DNA of 64,000 nt from Eubacteriales bacterium (GCA_030625815.1 DAOUQF010000006.1:56036-120035); one strand, 5' to 3'; positions 24,596-37,104 are shown, counted from the first letter of the stretch. The notes: generated from the sequence alone by a model not told the origin. Numbers and translations are program-made.

Positions 24596-25345
24596 ATGAA
24601 TCAAAATATTGAAATTGGAATCATTGGCGGTTCAGGATTTTATTCATTATTTAAGAATGCGGAAGAGGTTCGGATAAAGACACCCTATGGGGAACCCAGT
24701 GATTCGATCTTCGTTGGAGAAGTTGCTGGAAAACGAGTTGCCTTTTTACCGAGACATGGAAGAGAGCATCAATTCCCGCCGCACCTTGTGCCATATCGAG
24801 CGAATATCTATGCCATGAAGCAATTGGGCGTAAAACAGATTATCGCGGTCAACGCCTGCGGAAGTTTGCAGGTGGATGTGAAACCGGGAGAATTTGTTGT
24901 TTGCGATCAATTTGTCGATCGAACAAAGGGGCGTGAGGAAACGTATTTCGATGGTCCGAAAGTGGAGCATTTATCGGCGGCGGATCCGTACGATTTGCTG
25001 CTGCGCAAACTGGCGATTGACACCTGCCAAGAATTGGGATATCCAGTCCATAAAAAGGGAACGGTTGTCGTGATTAATGGGCCGCGATTTTCAACGCGTG
25101 CGGAAAGCCGATGGTTCAATCGAATGGGATGGGAAGTGATTAATATGACGCAATATCCGGAGTGCTATCTGGCGCTGGAATTGGGCATTGCTTATGCTAA
25201 TATTTCCATGATTACGGATTATGATGCAGGACTCGAGGATGATCCATCCATCGTTCCGGTAACCGCGGATGCAGTGATGCAGGTTTTTGCCGATAACGTT
25301 GAAAAAGTGAAACGAGTGGTTATTCGCATGATTGAACGATTATAG
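24596..25345 (+). CDS. mtnP: S-methyl-5'-thioadenosine (or related nucleoside) phosphorylase
   Basis: The 249-residue protein starts with [12 protein letters not shown], the phosphate-binding loop of MTAP/PNP enzymes. It has P-R-H-G-R-E-H and N-A-C-G-S-L in the active site, [11 protein letters not shown], and N-M-T-Q-Y-P-E at the ribose/methylthio pocket. It cleaves 5'-methylthioadenosine (or inosine/guanosine-type nucleosides) with phosphate to base and methylthioribose 1-phosphate. The following mtnA gene makes the MTA substrate likely. The pair is co-transcribed with a 10-nt gap. Purine nucleoside specificity cannot be excluded by eye. Confidence 0.88.
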   Translation: MNQNIEIGIIGGSGFYSLFKNAEEVRIKTPYGEPSDSIFVGEVAGKRVAFLPRHGREHQFPPHLVPYRANIYAMKQLGVKQIIAVNACGSLQVDVKPGEFVVCDQFVDRTKGREETYFDGPKVEHLSAADPYDLLLRKLAIDTCQELGYPVHKKGTVVVINGPRFSTRAESRWFNRMGWEVINMTQYPECYLALELGIAYANISMITDYDAGLEDDPSIVPVTADAVMQVFADNVEKVKRVVIRMIERL

Positions 25346-25355
25346 GGAGGCAGTG

Positions 25356-26390
25356 ATGAGACCGATTTTTTGGGAGAAGCAGGAGTTGCGTCTGGTTGAT
25401 CAAACCAAACTCCCGACAGAATATGAAGAGGTTATTTGTAAAACGGTAGAGAAAACAGCGGTCGCCATTGAAGATATGATCGTTCGAGGCGCCCCGGCAA
25501 TTGGAATTACAGCCGCTTACGGGGTTGTTTTGGGAGCCTATGAAAACGCCGATCTTTCTAATCGAGAGCAATTCGATCAAGCGATAGAACTTGGAATCAA
25601 GCGCTTGGAAAAAACGCGGCCAACGGCAGTCAATCTATTTTGGGCCTTGGATCGGATGAAAGCTTTGATGGTGAAACACGGGGCGCTTTCCACGGCTGAA
25701 ATGATTCGGAGATTTGAGCAAGAGGCGACCCGGATCCATGAAGAAGATATTGAAATGTGTCGAACCATGGGTCGCTTCGGGGCGGAGCTGATCCCGCAAG
25801 GGGCAACGATTTTAACCCATTGCAATGCAGGTGCCTTGGCAACGGGGGATTACGGCACAGCCCTTGGGGTGATTCGCGCCGCCTTCGAAAAGGATCCCAC
25901 CATTGATGTCTTTGCGGATGAAACCAGGCCGTATCTTCAGGGGGCACGATTAACCGCTTATGAACTCCATGCAGACGGGATTCCGGTTACCTTGATTACG
26001 GACAATATGGCGGGACATTTTATGAAAATCGGTCGAATTCAAGCGGTGGTTGTGGGTGCCGACCGGATCGCAAGCAATGGCGATGTCGCCAACAAGATTG
26101 GGACCTACGGGGTTGCGGTGCTTGCGAAAGAAAACGGAATTCCCTTCTATGTGGCAGCGCCCACGTCGACCATTGATTTTCGAATGGAATCCGGCGAGGA
26201 GATCCCGATTGAGCAGCGGAACAAGCGGGAGGTAACTCATATTCGAGGGATTCAGATTGCTCCGGACGGGGTTCGAATTGAGAATCCCGCATTTGATGTG
26301 ACGCCGAATCGTTATATCGCGGGAATCATTACAGAAAAGGGAGTTGCACGCCCTCCATATTCAGAATCAATCCCGGTCTTAGAGGGATAA
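25356..26390 (+). CDS. mtnA: S-methyl-5-thioribose-1-phosphate isomerase
   Basis: A 344-residue member of the eIF2B-related family. It shows V-R-G-A-P-A-I-G near the N-terminus, T-H-C-N-A-G-A-L-A with the catalytic Cys, [12 protein letters not shown] and [12 protein letters not shown] with the catalytic Asp. It converts methylthioribose 1-phosphate to methylthioribulose 1-phosphate, the step after MtnP. AGGGAGG precedes ATG 25356, which is chosen over 25332. No further methionine-salvage genes are present here, so the product may go to a shortened route or to genes elsewhere. Confidence 0.92.
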   Translation: MRPIFWEKQELRLVDQTKLPTEYEEVICKTVEKTAVAIEDMIVRGAPAIGITAAYGVVLGAYENADLSNREQFDQAIELGIKRLEKTRPTAVNLFWALDRMKALMVKHGALSTAEMIRRFEQEATRIHEEDIEMCRTMGRFGAELIPQGATILTHCNAGALATGDYGTALGVIRAAFEKDPTIDVFADETRPYLQGARLTAYELHADGIPVTLITDNMAGHFMKIGRIQAVVVGADRIASNGDVANKIGTYGVAVLAKENGIPFYVAAPTSTIDFRMESGEEIPIEQRNKREVTHIRGIQIAPDGVRIENPAFDVTPNRYIAGIITEKGVARPPYSESIPVLEG

Positions 26391-26393
26391 AAG

Positions 26394-26421
26394 AACCCCT
26401 GAGAAAAAAATCTCAGGGGTT
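26394..26421. terminator. bidirectional terminator between mtnA and the aminopeptidase gene
   Basis: AACCCCTGAGA (26394-26404) and TCTCAGGGGTT (26411-26421) pair perfectly over 11 bp around six A. It serves the converging genes on both strands. Confidence 0.85.
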
Positions 26422-26426
26422 TTCAA

Positions 26427-27530
26427 CTACTTAATGAACTTTCCGTCTTGATAGAACAGCTCGCCGTCGGCGTAAATCTCTCCGCCGGCTTTCATGTCGC
26501 AAATCAAATCCCAATGGATGGAGGAAATGTTGGTGCCGCCTGCTTCGCCAAATCCGCGTCCGACAGCCAGGTGAATGGTGCCGCCCAGTTTTTCGTCGAA
26601 CAAAATGTTCTTGGTGAATTTTTGGATCCCATAATTGGTTCCAATGGCACATTCGCCCAGGAAGCGCGCGCCTTCATCGGTATTCAAGACCTCCTGCAGC
26701 AACTCGTTGCCAGCCTTCGCTTTGGCATCGATGACCTTTCCGTTTTCAAAGGTAAGGGTGATGTCTTCGATGGGTTTGTCCATAAAAACCCCGGGGAAGC
26801 TGAATCGGATGACGCCATTCGCGCTGTCTTCAACGGGCGAAGTGAAAACTTCGCCGCTTGGGAAGTTGTTTCGTCCATCGGAGTTGATCCATTTTCTTCC
26901 ATCTACTGAAAGGGTTAGATCGGTGTCGGTCGATTTGAAGCGTAATTCTTTTTTATCCGCAAGATAGGCAATGATTTTTTCTTGGTGATCATGCAGGTTC
27001 TTCCATGCTTGGATGGGATCTTCTTCCTTCAATAAACAAGCGCCAAATACGAAATCCTCATATTCATCTCGGCTCATCTCCGCATCTTGTGCGGCTGAAT
27101 TCGTCGGGTATTGACAGATACACCATTTTAGCGCGCCACTGTCTGCCCGTTCAAAATAGAGGTCATTCAATTCTTTTTTTGCTTGGATAGCCTTGACCAT
27201 TTTTTCCGATGGGACATTGGCAAGGGCCTTTGTGTTGTCGGATCCTTGAATATACAGCATCGCATCCAATTTTTCTATGCGGAGTTTCGAAATCGGATCG
27301 ATGTAGGTTAATTGTTCGTTGCTGGCGTTTTTGTAGAACAATTCATCAAATTCCTGATCCTCAAACCAAACCTGCGGATGCGCGCCTACGGCAAGCGCCT
27401 CTTTGTACACTTCTTTCGCCAAGGCTTTCGCGCTTGGATGGCAACGAATGACAAACCATTCACCTTTTTCCAACTTCATGGAATAGTGAATCATGGTGTG
27501 AGCCATCTTTTCTAAATAGCTTTGATTCAT
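26427..27530 (-). CDS. M29-family (thermophilic-type) metallo-aminopeptidase
   Basis: The 367-residue protein matches the AmpS/AmpT family of M29 aminopeptidases: a helical N-terminal domain, then F-P-S-G-E-V-F-T-S-P-V-E-D-S-A-N-G with the metal-binding Glu, G-E-C-A-I-G-T-N, and H-L-A-V-G-R-G-F-G-E-A-G-G-T-N-x-S-x-x-H-W-D near the C-terminus with His and Asp ligands. It removes N-terminal residues from short peptides using two metal ions in the cytoplasm, which fits a peptide-importing organism (opp genes nearby). A strong minus-strand promoter lies upstream, and AAAGGGGG precedes the ATG. Confidence 0.88.
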   Translation of the reverse strand: MNQSYLEKMAHTMIHYSMKLEKGEWFVIRCHPSAKALAKEVYKEALAVGAHPQVWFEDQEFDELFYKNASNEQLTYIDPISKLRIEKLDAMLYIQGSDNTKALANVPSEKMVKAIQAKKELNDLYFERADSGALKWCICQYPTNSAAQDAEMSRDEYEDFVFGACLLKEEDPIQAWKNLHDHQEKIIAYLADKKELRFKSTDTDLTLSVDGRKWINSDGRNNFPSGEVFTSPVEDSANGVIRFSFPGVFMDKPIEDITLTFENGKVIDAKAKAGNELLQEVLNTDEGARFLGECAIGTNYGIQKFTKNILFDEKLGGTIHLAVGRGFGEAGGTNISSIHWDLICDMKAGGEIYADGELFYQDGKFIK

Positions 27531-27556
27531 GATAGTACCCCCTTTCTAATAGATTT

Positions 27557-27585
27557 AGTATATCTTTTTTTTGCTTGAATGACAA
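27557..27585 (-). promoter_or_regulatory. promoter of the M29 aminopeptidase gene
   Basis: On the minus strand, TTGTCA (27585-27580), 17 bp, TATACT (27562-27557). The start codon is 27 nt downstream of the -10. Confidence 0.85.
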
Positions 27586-27636
27586 TTTATCACAAGGCAA
27601 GGGAATAAAAGGATATCATATAACTAGGAGGATTTC

Positions 27637-28365
27637 ATGGAACTCATTCGATTGATGTTTATGGCCGTTTTACCGGTCGTTATCTTAATATTGATTATGG
27701 TTTATTTGAATCGCTATGATCGAGAACCCATTCGTTATATGTTTTGGTTCTTTTTCTGGGGGGCTTTTTCCGTCTTGCCGGTATTGGGGTTTGAAACGAT
27801 TCTTTCGTTTCTCAATCCTTTTCGGGGATCTCCCCTGGAGGCTGCCTATTTTGCATTTGTGGTGGCGGGATTTACCGAAGAATGGATGAAACGTCGATTT
27901 TTACTGCGTGGGATCTGGCATGCCAAGTTCTTTGATCAGCGATTGGATGGAATCGTGTTTTCCGTATTGATTGCTTTGGGTTTTGCGACGGTTGAAAACA
28001 TTTCATATATCTTCTTTCAATATGCTCAGGAGCCCTTGGTCGCCATCTACCGCGGCGTCTTGTCCGTGCCGGCGCATATGCTGTTTGCCATTGCCATGGG
28101 GTACGAGGTGAGTCTGGCGAAGTTTTCACCGACGGAATCCGATCGAAGGCGCCATTTGTTGAAATCCTTGTGGGTGCCGGTTTTGCTTCATGGGGTATTT
28201 GATTTTATTTTAATGGCAGAGAAATGGGGATTGATGATTTTTTTCTTCCCATTCTTATTATATCTATGGATTTCCAATGTGAAAAAGTTGAAACGCTTCT
28301 ACGAAGACGCGAAACGAATTCATCTTGAGGAAGAAGAAAGTGGCTCTGAGGATGAGGAAATATGA
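27637..28365 (+). CDS. prsW: PrsW-family intramembrane protease
   Basis: A 242-residue membrane protein with about seven or eight helices, the F-T-E-E-W-M-K box with paired Glu, a central D-G-I-V-F-S-V-L-I-A-L-G-F-A-T-V-E-N motif and a conserved L-L-H-G-V-F-D-F. These match the PrsW/glutamic-type protease family (PF13367), whose Bacillus member cleaves the anti-sigma factor RsiW at site 1. The substrate here is not visible; no sigma/anti-sigma pair lies nearby. The C-terminal tail is acidic (E-E-E-E-S-G-S-E-D-E-E-I). AGGAGG precedes the ATG. The last codons overlap a promoter for the helicase gene. Confidence 0.85.
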   Translation: MELIRLMFMAVLPVVILILIMVYLNRYDREPIRYMFWFFFWGAFSVLPVLGFETILSFLNPFRGSPLEAAYFAFVVAGFTEEWMKRRFLLRGIWHAKFFDQRLDGIVFSVLIALGFATVENISYIFFQYAQEPLVAIYRGVLSVPAHMLFAIAMGYEVSLAKFSPTESDRRRHLLKSLWVPVLLHGVFDFILMAEKWGLMIFFFPFLLYLWISNVKKLKRFYEDAKRIHLEEEESGSEDEEI

Positions 28366-28371
28366 TATACT
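28363..28371 (+). promoter_or_regulatory. extended -10 promoter candidate before pcrA
   Basis: TGA followed by TATACT (28366-28371) starts in the last codons of the prsW gene, 58 nt before pcrA. A terminator hairpin follows immediately, so it would lie in the pcrA leader. Confidence 0.5.
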
Positions 28372-28376
28372 TAATA

Positions 28377-28409
28377 AGAGGAACCCTGACGGGGATTCCC
28401 TCTTTTTTT
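28377..28409 (+). terminator. hairpin and T run between prsW and pcrA
   Basis: An imperfect stem from AGAGGAACCC (28379-28388 region) to GGGGATTCCCTCT (28391-28403), with two single-base bulges, is followed by seven T. It ends the prsW message and may attenuate transcripts begun at 28378. Confidence 0.65.
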
Positions 28410-28428
28410 GTGGTCGAAAGGAGCAGAT

Positions 28429-30651
<2,223 letters not shown>

Positions 30652-30665
30652 GGAGTATTCGAACA

Positions 30666-32651
30666 ATGAATCAAATGGAACGTATGAAAGAGCTGGTAAC
30701 GCTGCTCAATCAATATGCCAAAGCATATTATGAAGAGGACGCTCCTGTTGTAAGCGATGGCGAATATGATCGATTGTATGATGAATTGCATGAATTGGAG
30801 AAAGACCTGAGACATGTGGAAGCGGATTCTCCAACTCGAAGGGTTGGAGGCGCGCCTCTTGATAAATTCGAGAAGCATACCCATCGTCAACCGTTGTATA
30901 GTCTGGATAAGGCGCAGTCTATTGAAGAACTGAAGACTTGGCATGAACGAAATCGGCGACGATTGGCAGAGCTGGGGATCCAGACGCCAATCGCCTATAT
31001 CCTCGAGTATAAATTTGACGGGTTGACGTTGAATTTGACCTATGAGTCGGGACAATTGGTGCAAGCGGCAACCCGGGGAAACGGCATCATTGGTGAGGCG
31101 ATTTTACCGCAGGTTTTAACGATTCAAAATATTCCATTGACGATTCCCTATGAAGGGAACTTTGAAGTGCAGGGAGAAGGATTGATGCCGCTCTCTGCTT
31201 TGGAAGCCTATAATAGGAAAGCGATCGAGCCTTTGAAAAATGCGCGGAATGCCGCTGCCGGAGCCCTTCGCAATTTGAATCCGAAGGAAACGGCGAAACG
31301 GAGATTGGCCGCCTATTTTTATCAGGTTGGAGATATGGACGGAAAAGAATTTGCAAGCCATGAAGAGATGGTCTCATTTTTAGAGGAGCAGGGTTTGCCG
31401 GTCTTTCCGTATCGCAAACAATTTACGGATTTCTCCGTGCTGTTGGAAGAGATCGGGGTATTGGAAGAGGAACGCCGTGAACTTGATGTTTTGACGGATG
31501 GCCTGGTTATCAAAATCAATGATCACCATGCAAGAACACAACTGGGATATACGCAGAAATTTCCCCGATGGGCAATTGCCTTCAAATTCCCTGCTGAAGA
31601 AATGACAACGATCCTTCAAAAGGTTGTTTGGCAAGTAGGGCGGACAGGGAAAATCACACCCATTGCCGAGGTGGATCCGGTTGATATTGGAGGCGTTACG
31701 GTGCGCCGAGCCACCTTGAATAATTATGATGATATTTTGCGGAAAAAGGTTAGGGTTGGAGCGAACATCTGGATTCGAAGATCGAATGATGTGATTCCAG
31801 AGATTCTGGGGGTTGTGGAAGAAGGAATAGGGGAAATCATTCCGAAGCCAACAATCTGTCCAAGCTGCGAGACGGAGCTGATTCAAGACGGCGTGCACTT
31901 GTTCTGTCCGAACTCCATGGGCTGCAAGCCGCAATTGATCGCGAGATTGGCTCATTTTACAAGCCGAAACGCGATGAATATTGAAGGGGTTTCCAAAAAG
32001 ACCATTGAACAATGGTTGGAGATTTTGGAGCTCAAGGCGCTGCCGGATCTGTATCGGTTGACCTATGAGGATTTGATTCAATTGGAACGCTTCGGGCCAA
32101 AAAAAGCAGAGAAATTACTGGCAGCGATTGAAGGCAGCAAAAGCCCCGGCTTGTCGGCATTCTTATATGCCATTGGCATGTCCAATGTAGGAACCAAGAC
32201 AGCGAAGGACTTGGCACAGACATTTGGAAGCTTTGAAGAAGTTTGCAACGCGTCCTTTGAACGTTTGATTGAAATTCCGGATATCGGCGAAGTCGTGGCA
32301 CGGGATATTCGCGAATTCTTGCATGAACCTCATATTATGGATCGGATCCAGGAACTTTTTGATCTTGGCGTAAAGCCGCAGGAGGAAGTGCGGGAAGAGG
32401 CGATGGACACGTTCTTTACTGGTAAAATTTTTGTGATTACAGGAAGCTTGTCGGTGTATACGCGATCAGAGGCGAAGGGCATCTTGGAAAAATTGGGCGC
32501 GAAGGTTACCGGGAGCGTTTCTAAAAAAACCGACTATGTTTTAGTTGGGGAAGCAGCCGGTTCGAAGCGCGATAAGGCCGTGCAATTGGGAATCCCATTG
32601 ATGACGGAAGCGGAATTTGAGGAGAATTTGAAAGATTTCGTGAATTCCTGA
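30666..32651 (+). CDS. ligA: NAD-dependent DNA ligase
   Basis: The 661-residue protein has the Ia domain (V-V-S-D-G-E-Y-D-R-L), the nucleotidyl-acceptor E-Y-K-F-D-G with Lys116, and the OB-fold region. A four-Cys zinc finger (C-P-S-C, later C-P-N-S-M-G-C), helix-hairpin-helix repeats and a C-terminal BRCT domain (G-K-I-F-V-I-T-G-S-L) follow. It seals nicks in replication and repair using NAD+. It is co-transcribed with pcrA. The ligase gene ends without overlap, and a hairpin about 95 nt later closes the unit. Confidence 0.97.
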   Translation: MNQMERMKELVTLLNQYAKAYYEEDAPVVSDGEYDRLYDELHELEKDLRHVEADSPTRRVGGAPLDKFEKHTHRQPLYSLDKAQSIEELKTWHERNRRRLAELGIQTPIAYILEYKFDGLTLNLTYESGQLVQAATRGNGIIGEAILPQVLTIQNIPLTIPYEGNFEVQGEGLMPLSALEAYNRKAIEPLKNARNAAAGALRNLNPKETAKRRLAAYFYQVGDMDGKEFASHEEMVSFLEEQGLPVFPYRKQFTDFSVLLEEIGVLEEERRELDVLTDGLVIKINDHHARTQLGYTQKFPRWAIAFKFPAEEMTTILQKVVWQVGRTGKITPIAEVDPVDIGGVTVRRATLNNYDDILRKKVRVGANIWIRRSNDVIPEILGVVEEGIGEIIPKPTICPSCETELIQDGVHLFCPNSMGCKPQLIARLAHFTSRNAMNIEGVSKKTIEQWLEILELKALPDLYRLTYEDLIQLERFGPKKAEKLLAAIEGSKSPGLSAFLYAIGMSNVGTKTAKDLAQTFGSFEEVCNASFERLIEIPDIGEVVARDIREFLHEPHIMDRIQELFDLGVKPQEEVREEAMDTFFTGKIFVITGSLSVYTRSEAKGILEKLGAKVTGSVSKKTDYVLVGEAAGSKRDKAVQLGIPLMTEAEFEENLKDFVNS

Positions 32652-32744
32652 TTGGATTTGCAGGCTCGCGAAAAAGAAGGCTGATTAATAGGAATACAAA
32701 TGTTGGCATGGAAAAGACATGCTATGAAGATCTTGTCAAAGACG

Positions 32745-32776
32745 GCAAACGGAAGTTGTTCTTCCGTTTGCTTTAT
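32745..32776 (+). terminator. terminator of the pcrA-ligA operon
   Basis: GCAAACGGAAG (32745-32755) pairs perfectly with CTTCCGTTTGC (32761-32771), followed by TTTATTTT. Confidence 0.85.
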
Positions 32777-33215
32777 TTTACGCAAAAATCAAAAAAACAG
32801 CAGATGTTACCGAGCTGTAATGAAATTGTTTCGAAAACCCTCGAAAAATGAACAGAGATTCTTGGCAGGTGCCGAGCCATTATGCGGCATTCTTTGATTT
32901 TATTAAATCCAGAATGCAAATATGTAATTTCCGTAAAGGTACAACGTTTTCAGGTTACAGTTACTTAATATTTTTTAAGACCCCTGTAATTGCATTCGTT
33001 CGGGAGATTCAGTAAGATAGAGTAAATGCAGTGCAACTATTTTTAGGAACAGGGCATTTCTTTTTTTCTTCTCGATGATCGTCTTATCTTTTTGCTTTTC
33101 TTATCTATTCTCTTCATGTGATTTGGCCGACGCATGATTTTTACGGTTAGGAAAATGCAACAGGTTAAGAAGGTGATCGGAAACGACTTATCAATTCAAA
33201 CGGAGGTGTAGTTCA
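32777..33215 (+). other. gene-free stretch and long leader of the opp operon
   Basis: No supported gene is found from the ligA terminator to oppB. The part up to 32989 holds no clear element. A promoter lies at 32990-33018, leaving a leader of about 190 nt with pyrimidine-rich runs (33058-33105) but no hairpin-terminator pair or leader peptide I could recognise. Confidence 0.5.
32990..33018 (+). promoter_or_regulatory. candidate promoter of the opp operon
   Basis: TTGCAT (32990-32995), 17 bp, TAAGAT (33013-33018). Confidence 0.5.
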
Positions 33216-34142
33216 TTGTTAAGGTACATTGGCAAGAGACTGATATCCATGGCTATCACGTTATGGGTAGTCATCACGATTACGTTCTTCCTTATGCATT
33301 CCATTCCTGGCGATCCGTTCACGAATGAGAATAGGGAGATCCAACCGGAGATCATGGCCAACCTTGAAGCAAAATACGGGTTGGACAAACCATTACCACA
33401 GCAATACTTGATTTATTTGAAGAATGTAATAATCAATCAGGATTTCGGCGATTCGATGAAGTATAAGAATCGATCGGTGAATGCTATGATTGAGCAGGCG
33501 TGGCCTGCATCCTTTACCTTGGGAATTTGGTCGGCTTTATTTGGTGTTTTAACTGGTTTGTCACTCGGTATCATCGCGGCATTGAACCATGCGAAATTTT
33601 TTGACTATTTCGTTATTTTCATTGCGATCTTGGGGGTATCCGTTCCGAACTTTGTGTTCGCGTCTCTATTCCAGTATGTGTTTGCAGTACATTTGGGTTG
33701 GTTCCCGGTAGCGCGTTGGGATGGACCTGAATATATCGTATTGCCGGCATTGGCTTTGGGATTCCGTGTCATTGCATTCCAAGCCCGTCTAATGAGAACA
33801 AGTTTGCTGGATGTGTTAAATCAAGACTATATTTTAACGGCGAAAGCGAAAGGCTTGCCGCGTTCAAAAGTAATTTGGGGACATGGCGTGCGAAATGCGA
33901 TCCTTCCGAACATTACAGTTTTGGGTCCATTGATTGCAACCCTGCTTACCGGTACCTTTGTTATTGAGAAAATCTTTGGGGTGCCTGGATTAGGGAAGTT
34001 CTTTATTCAATCGATTCAACAACGGGATTATCCATTGATTATGGGAACGACGATCTTTTATTCAGCTGTGTTGATCTTTATGATCTTCCTGGTGGATATA
34101 TTGTATGGATTCATCGATCCGCGTATTCGGTTGGATAAATAG
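33216..34142 (+). CDS. oppB: oligopeptide ABC transporter permease OppB
   Basis: A 308-residue permease with the N-terminal Y-I-G-K-R-L-I-S-M of OppB/DppB proteins, six predicted helices, the G-D-P-F motif in the first external loop, and a cytoplasmic EAA loop (L-T-A-K-A-K-G-L-P-R-S-K-V). The start is TTG 33216; GGAGGTG at 33202-33208 fits it and no ATG is nearby. It heads the oppBCDF order with short gaps (23, 12 and -8 nt). It imports short peptides together with OppC and one of the three binding proteins downstream. Confidence 0.9.
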   Translation: MLRYIGKRLISMAITLWVVITITFFLMHSIPGDPFTNENREIQPEIMANLEAKYGLDKPLPQQYLIYLKNVIINQDFGDSMKYKNRSVNAMIEQAWPASFTLGIWSALFGVLTGLSLGIIAALNHAKFFDYFVIFIAILGVSVPNFVFASLFQYVFAVHLGWFPVARWDGPEYIVLPALALGFRVIAFQARLMRTSLLDVLNQDYILTAKAKGLPRSKVIWGHGVRNAILPNITVLGPLIATLLTGTFVIEKIFGVPGLGKFFIQSIQQRDYPLIMGTTIFYSAVLIFMIFLVDILYGFIDPRIRLDK

Positions 34143-34165
34143 CCAGTTCGGAAAGGAGAGATACT

Positions 34166-35095
34166 ATGTCAGATGTAAATCTAACAGCTGAAAAGTTTCG
34201 TCATGTCGGCAAAGACCTTGCAAAATCGCAAGAAGTTATCCGTCCGAGTTTGACTTATTGGCAAGACGCTTGGAGACGATTAAAGAAAAACAAAGTGGCA
34301 ATTGCTTCCCTGATTCTCTTGACTTTTATTGTGATCATGTCATTTGCGGGACCGTATATTTTGCCATATGAATTTGATCATCAAGATTTCACGGTAATCA
34401 ACAAGACCGCTGCAGAAGCGCCGGGCCATTGGTTCGGTACGGATGCCTTGGGTCGTGATATTTTTGTTCGCGTTTGGAAAGGTACGCAGGTATCCTTGGC
34501 GATTGCTGTCATTGCGGTATTGATCAACGTATCCATCGGGATTATCTATGGGGGTATTTCGGGATATGTCGGAGGCACGATTGACAATGTCATGATGCGT
34601 ACCGTCGATGTTTTGTTCTCGATTCCGCAGATGCTTTGGGTCATCATGTTGATCGTTGTCATCGGTCCTGGATTCGATACCATAGTCATCGCTCTTGCCT
34701 TAACGGGATGGGGCGGAATGTCGCGATTGGTTCGTGGGCAGGTCTTGCAATTGCGGGAAATGGAATTTGTGCTTGCGGCGAAAACTTTGGGCGCGAGCGG
34801 CCGAAGAGTGATTCTTCGCCATCTGATACCCAACTCATTGGGTCCAATCATCATTAACCTCACATTCGCGATTCCGGGCGCGATCTTTACCGAAGCCTTT
34901 TTGAGCTATATCGGTTTGGGTCTTCCAGTACCGCAAGCATCATTGGGTACCTTGGCCAATGATGGCGCGAATCTATTATTGATTCATCCATATCAGTTGA
35001 TGTACCCATCAATCGTAATCGTTGTATTGATGTTGGGATTCAACCTTTTGGGTGACGGATTGCGTGATGCGCTTGATCCAAGACTTCGACAATAG
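34166..35095 (+). CDS. oppC: oligopeptide ABC transporter permease OppC
   Basis: The 309-residue partner permease has a longer N-terminal cytoplasmic region ending W-R-R-L-K-K-N-K, the G-T-D-A-L-G-R-D-I-F-V-R motif typical of OppC/DppC, six predicted helices and an EAA loop with A-A-K-T-L-G-A-S-G-R-R-V-I-L-R-H. GGAAAGGAGA precedes the ATG. It forms the membrane pore with OppB. Confidence 0.92.
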   Translation: MSDVNLTAEKFRHVGKDLAKSQEVIRPSLTYWQDAWRRLKKNKVAIASLILLTFIVIMSFAGPYILPYEFDHQDFTVINKTAAEAPGHWFGTDALGRDIFVRVWKGTQVSLAIAVIAVLINVSIGIIYGGISGYVGGTIDNVMMRTVDVLFSIPQMLWVIMLIVVIGPGFDTIVIALALTGWGGMSRLVRGQVLQLREMEFVLAAKTLGASGRRVILRHLIPNSLGPIIINLTFAIPGAIFTEAFLSYIGLGLPVPQASLGTLANDGANLLLIHPYQLMYPSIVIVVLMLGFNLLGDGLRDALDPRLRQ

Positions 35096-35107
35096 GGAGG
35101 GAAGATT

Positions 35108-36136
35108 GTGGCTGAAAGATTAGTAGATGTAAAAGAGCTTCAAGTATCGTTTGATACGTATGCCGGCGAAGTACAAGCAGTCCGTGGCGTTACCTTTCAT
35201 GTAGACAAGGGAGAAACCCTTGCGATTGTTGGGGAGTCCGGCTGTGGGAAATCCGTAACGGCAAAATCAATTATGCGTTTGATCCCAACTCCACCGGGAC
35301 GATTCAAATCGGGTGAAGTGATATTTGAGGGCGAGGACGTTCTTAAAATGACGGAAAAACAAATGGAAACCATTCGAGGCAGCGAGATCTCAATGATTTT
35401 CCAAGATCCGATGACGTCATTGAACCCAACCATGAAGGTTGGCAAACAGATCATGGAAGGCTTGATCAAACATCAAGGCATGTCAAAAGGAGACGCCCGC
35501 GCCCGCGCGATTGAAATGCTTCGTGTCGTTGGGATTCCAACGCCTGAAAAGCGAATCGAACAATATCCGCATGAGTATTCAGGCGGAATGCGTCAGCGTG
35601 CCATGATTGCCATTGCTTTGGCCTGCAATCCCAAATTATTGATTGCGGATGAGCCAACAACGGCGCTGGATGTAACGATCCAAGCGCAAATTTTGGAATT
35701 GATGCAGTCTTTGCAAAAAGATTTTGAAACTGGAATTATTTTCATCACCCATGATTTGGGTGTTGTCGCAAATATGTCGGACCGCATTGCGGTTATGTAT
35801 TCTGGTGTAATTATTGAATCCGGAACAGCGGATGATATCTTCCATCAAGGAGAGCATCCTTATACATGGGGATTGATGAAGTCGGTTCCTCGTTTGGATG
35901 CGCAGAAGAAGGAAGCTTTGAATCCGATTGACGGTCAACCGCCAGATTTGCTGAAACCTCCGGCAGGCTGCCCGTTTGCAGCGCGTTGCGAACATGCCAT
36001 GGAGATTTGTCAGGAAACATTTCCTCCGCGAACGGACGTGTCAGAATCGCATTATGTGTATTGCTGGCTGCAGCATGAAATGGCGTCAAAGGTACAAAAT
36101 CCAATTACAGGAAGGGGTGGCGTAGAGAATGAGTAA
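35108..36136 (+). CDS. oppD: oligopeptide ABC transporter ATPase OppD
   Basis: The 342-residue ATPase has Walker [10 protein letters not shown]-loop [10 protein letters not shown], signature Y-S-G-G-M-R-Q-R, Walker [13 protein letters not shown] and the OppD-type C-terminal Cys-rich tail (G-C-P-F-A-A-R-C-x6-C-x-x-x-x-P), which binds an iron-sulfur cluster in some relatives. The start is GTG 35108 with AGGGAGGG upstream. Its end overlaps oppF by 8 nt. Confidence 0.93.
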   Translation: MAERLVDVKELQVSFDTYAGEVQAVRGVTFHVDKGETLAIVGESGCGKSVTAKSIMRLIPTPPGRFKSGEVIFEGEDVLKMTEKQMETIRGSEISMIFQDPMTSLNPTMKVGKQIMEGLIKHQGMSKGDARARAIEMLRVVGIPTPEKRIEQYPHEYSGGMRQRAMIAIALACNPKLLIADEPTTALDVTIQAQILELMQSLQKDFETGIIFITHDLGVVANMSDRIAVMYSGVIIESGTADDIFHQGEHPYTWGLMKSVPRLDAQKKEALNPIDGQPPDLLKPPAGCPFAARCEHAMEICQETFPPRTDVSESHYVYCWLQHEMASKVQNPITGRGGVENE

Positions 36137-37100
36137 TCTAGAAGAACGCAAAGTTTTACTTGAAGTGAAGAATATGAAAAAATACTTCAAGGTTGGTCAT
36201 AACGCCATCCTGAAAGCAGTTGACGACATTTCTTTCAAGATTCACGAAGGAGAAACCCTTGGTTTGGTTGGTGAGTCGGGTTGCGGAAAATCGACAACGG
36301 GCCGTACGATCATTCGATTGTATGATGCGACAGGCGGTGAAGTGATTTATGACGGAATGGATGTCCATACCCTAAATCGCACCCAGTTGAAGGATTTTAC
36401 GCGCAATGCGCAGATGATTTTTCAAGATCCTTATGCATCCTTGAACCCTCGTATGACCGTTGGCGACATTGTCGGCGAAGGCATCGATATTCATGGTCTT
36501 TACAAAGGCATCGAACGACAGAAGCGAATTTATGAGCTTTTGGAGTTGGTTGGCTTGAACAAAGAGCACGCGAGCCGTTTCCCGCATGAATTTAGCGGCG
36601 GCCAGCGTCAGCGCATCGGTATTGCACGATCCTTGGCGATCGAGCCGAAATTCATCGTTTGCGACGAGCCGATTTCAGCATTGGATGTATCGATTCAAGC
36701 CCAGGTTGTCAACCTCTTGATTGAGTTGCAGCAAAAACTTGGATTGACCTATTTGTTTATTGCCCATGACCTTTCCATGGTGAAGCATATTTCTGATCGG
36801 ATTGCGGTTATGTATTTAGGTGCAATTGTAGAATTGGCAAGCAGTGAGGATCTTTATGAAGAGCCGCTGCATCCGTATACAAAAGCCTTGCTTTCTGCCG
36901 TGCCGATTCCAGATCCAACCATTGAAAAGGAACGTCAACGGATTATTCTGGAGGGGGATGTACCGTCTCCAATCAATCCGCCGGGGGGATGCAAGTTCCA
37001 AGCGCGTTGCGAATTGTGTCAGGATATTTGTCGTGAAAAGCGACCTGAATTGCGAGAAGTGCGCCCTAATCATTTTGTAGCTTGTCATATGGTAAAATAA
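36129..37100 (+). CDS. oppF: oligopeptide ABC transporter ATPase OppF
   Basis: A 323-residue ATPase with Walker [11 protein letters not shown]-loop [13 protein letters not shown], signature [10 protein letters not shown], Walker [13 protein letters not shown] and a C-terminal [12 protein letters not shown] tail. It pairs with OppD to drive peptide uptake. The coding end is followed at once by a terminator, so the binding proteins downstream need read-through or separate promoters. Confidence 0.93.
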   Translation: MSNLEERKVLLEVKNMKKYFKVGHNAILKAVDDISFKIHEGETLGLVGESGCGKSTTGRTIIRLYDATGGEVIYDGMDVHTLNRTQLKDFTRNAQMIFQDPYASLNPRMTVGDIVGEGIDIHGLYKGIERQKRIYELLELVGLNKEHASRFPHEFSGGQRQRIGIARSLAIEPKFIVCDEPISALDVSIQAQVVNLLIELQQKLGLTYLFIAHDLSMVKHISDRIAVMYLGAIVELASSEDLYEEPLHPYTKALLSAVPIPDPTIEKERQRIILEGDVPSPINPPGGCKFQARCELCQDICREKRPELREVRPNHFVACHMVK

Positions 37101-37104
37101 GTGG

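Noticed and set aside
32700..32897. 65-residue frame after ligA
   Set aside because: It runs through the ligA terminator hairpin, has no ribosome site and a composition unlike protein.
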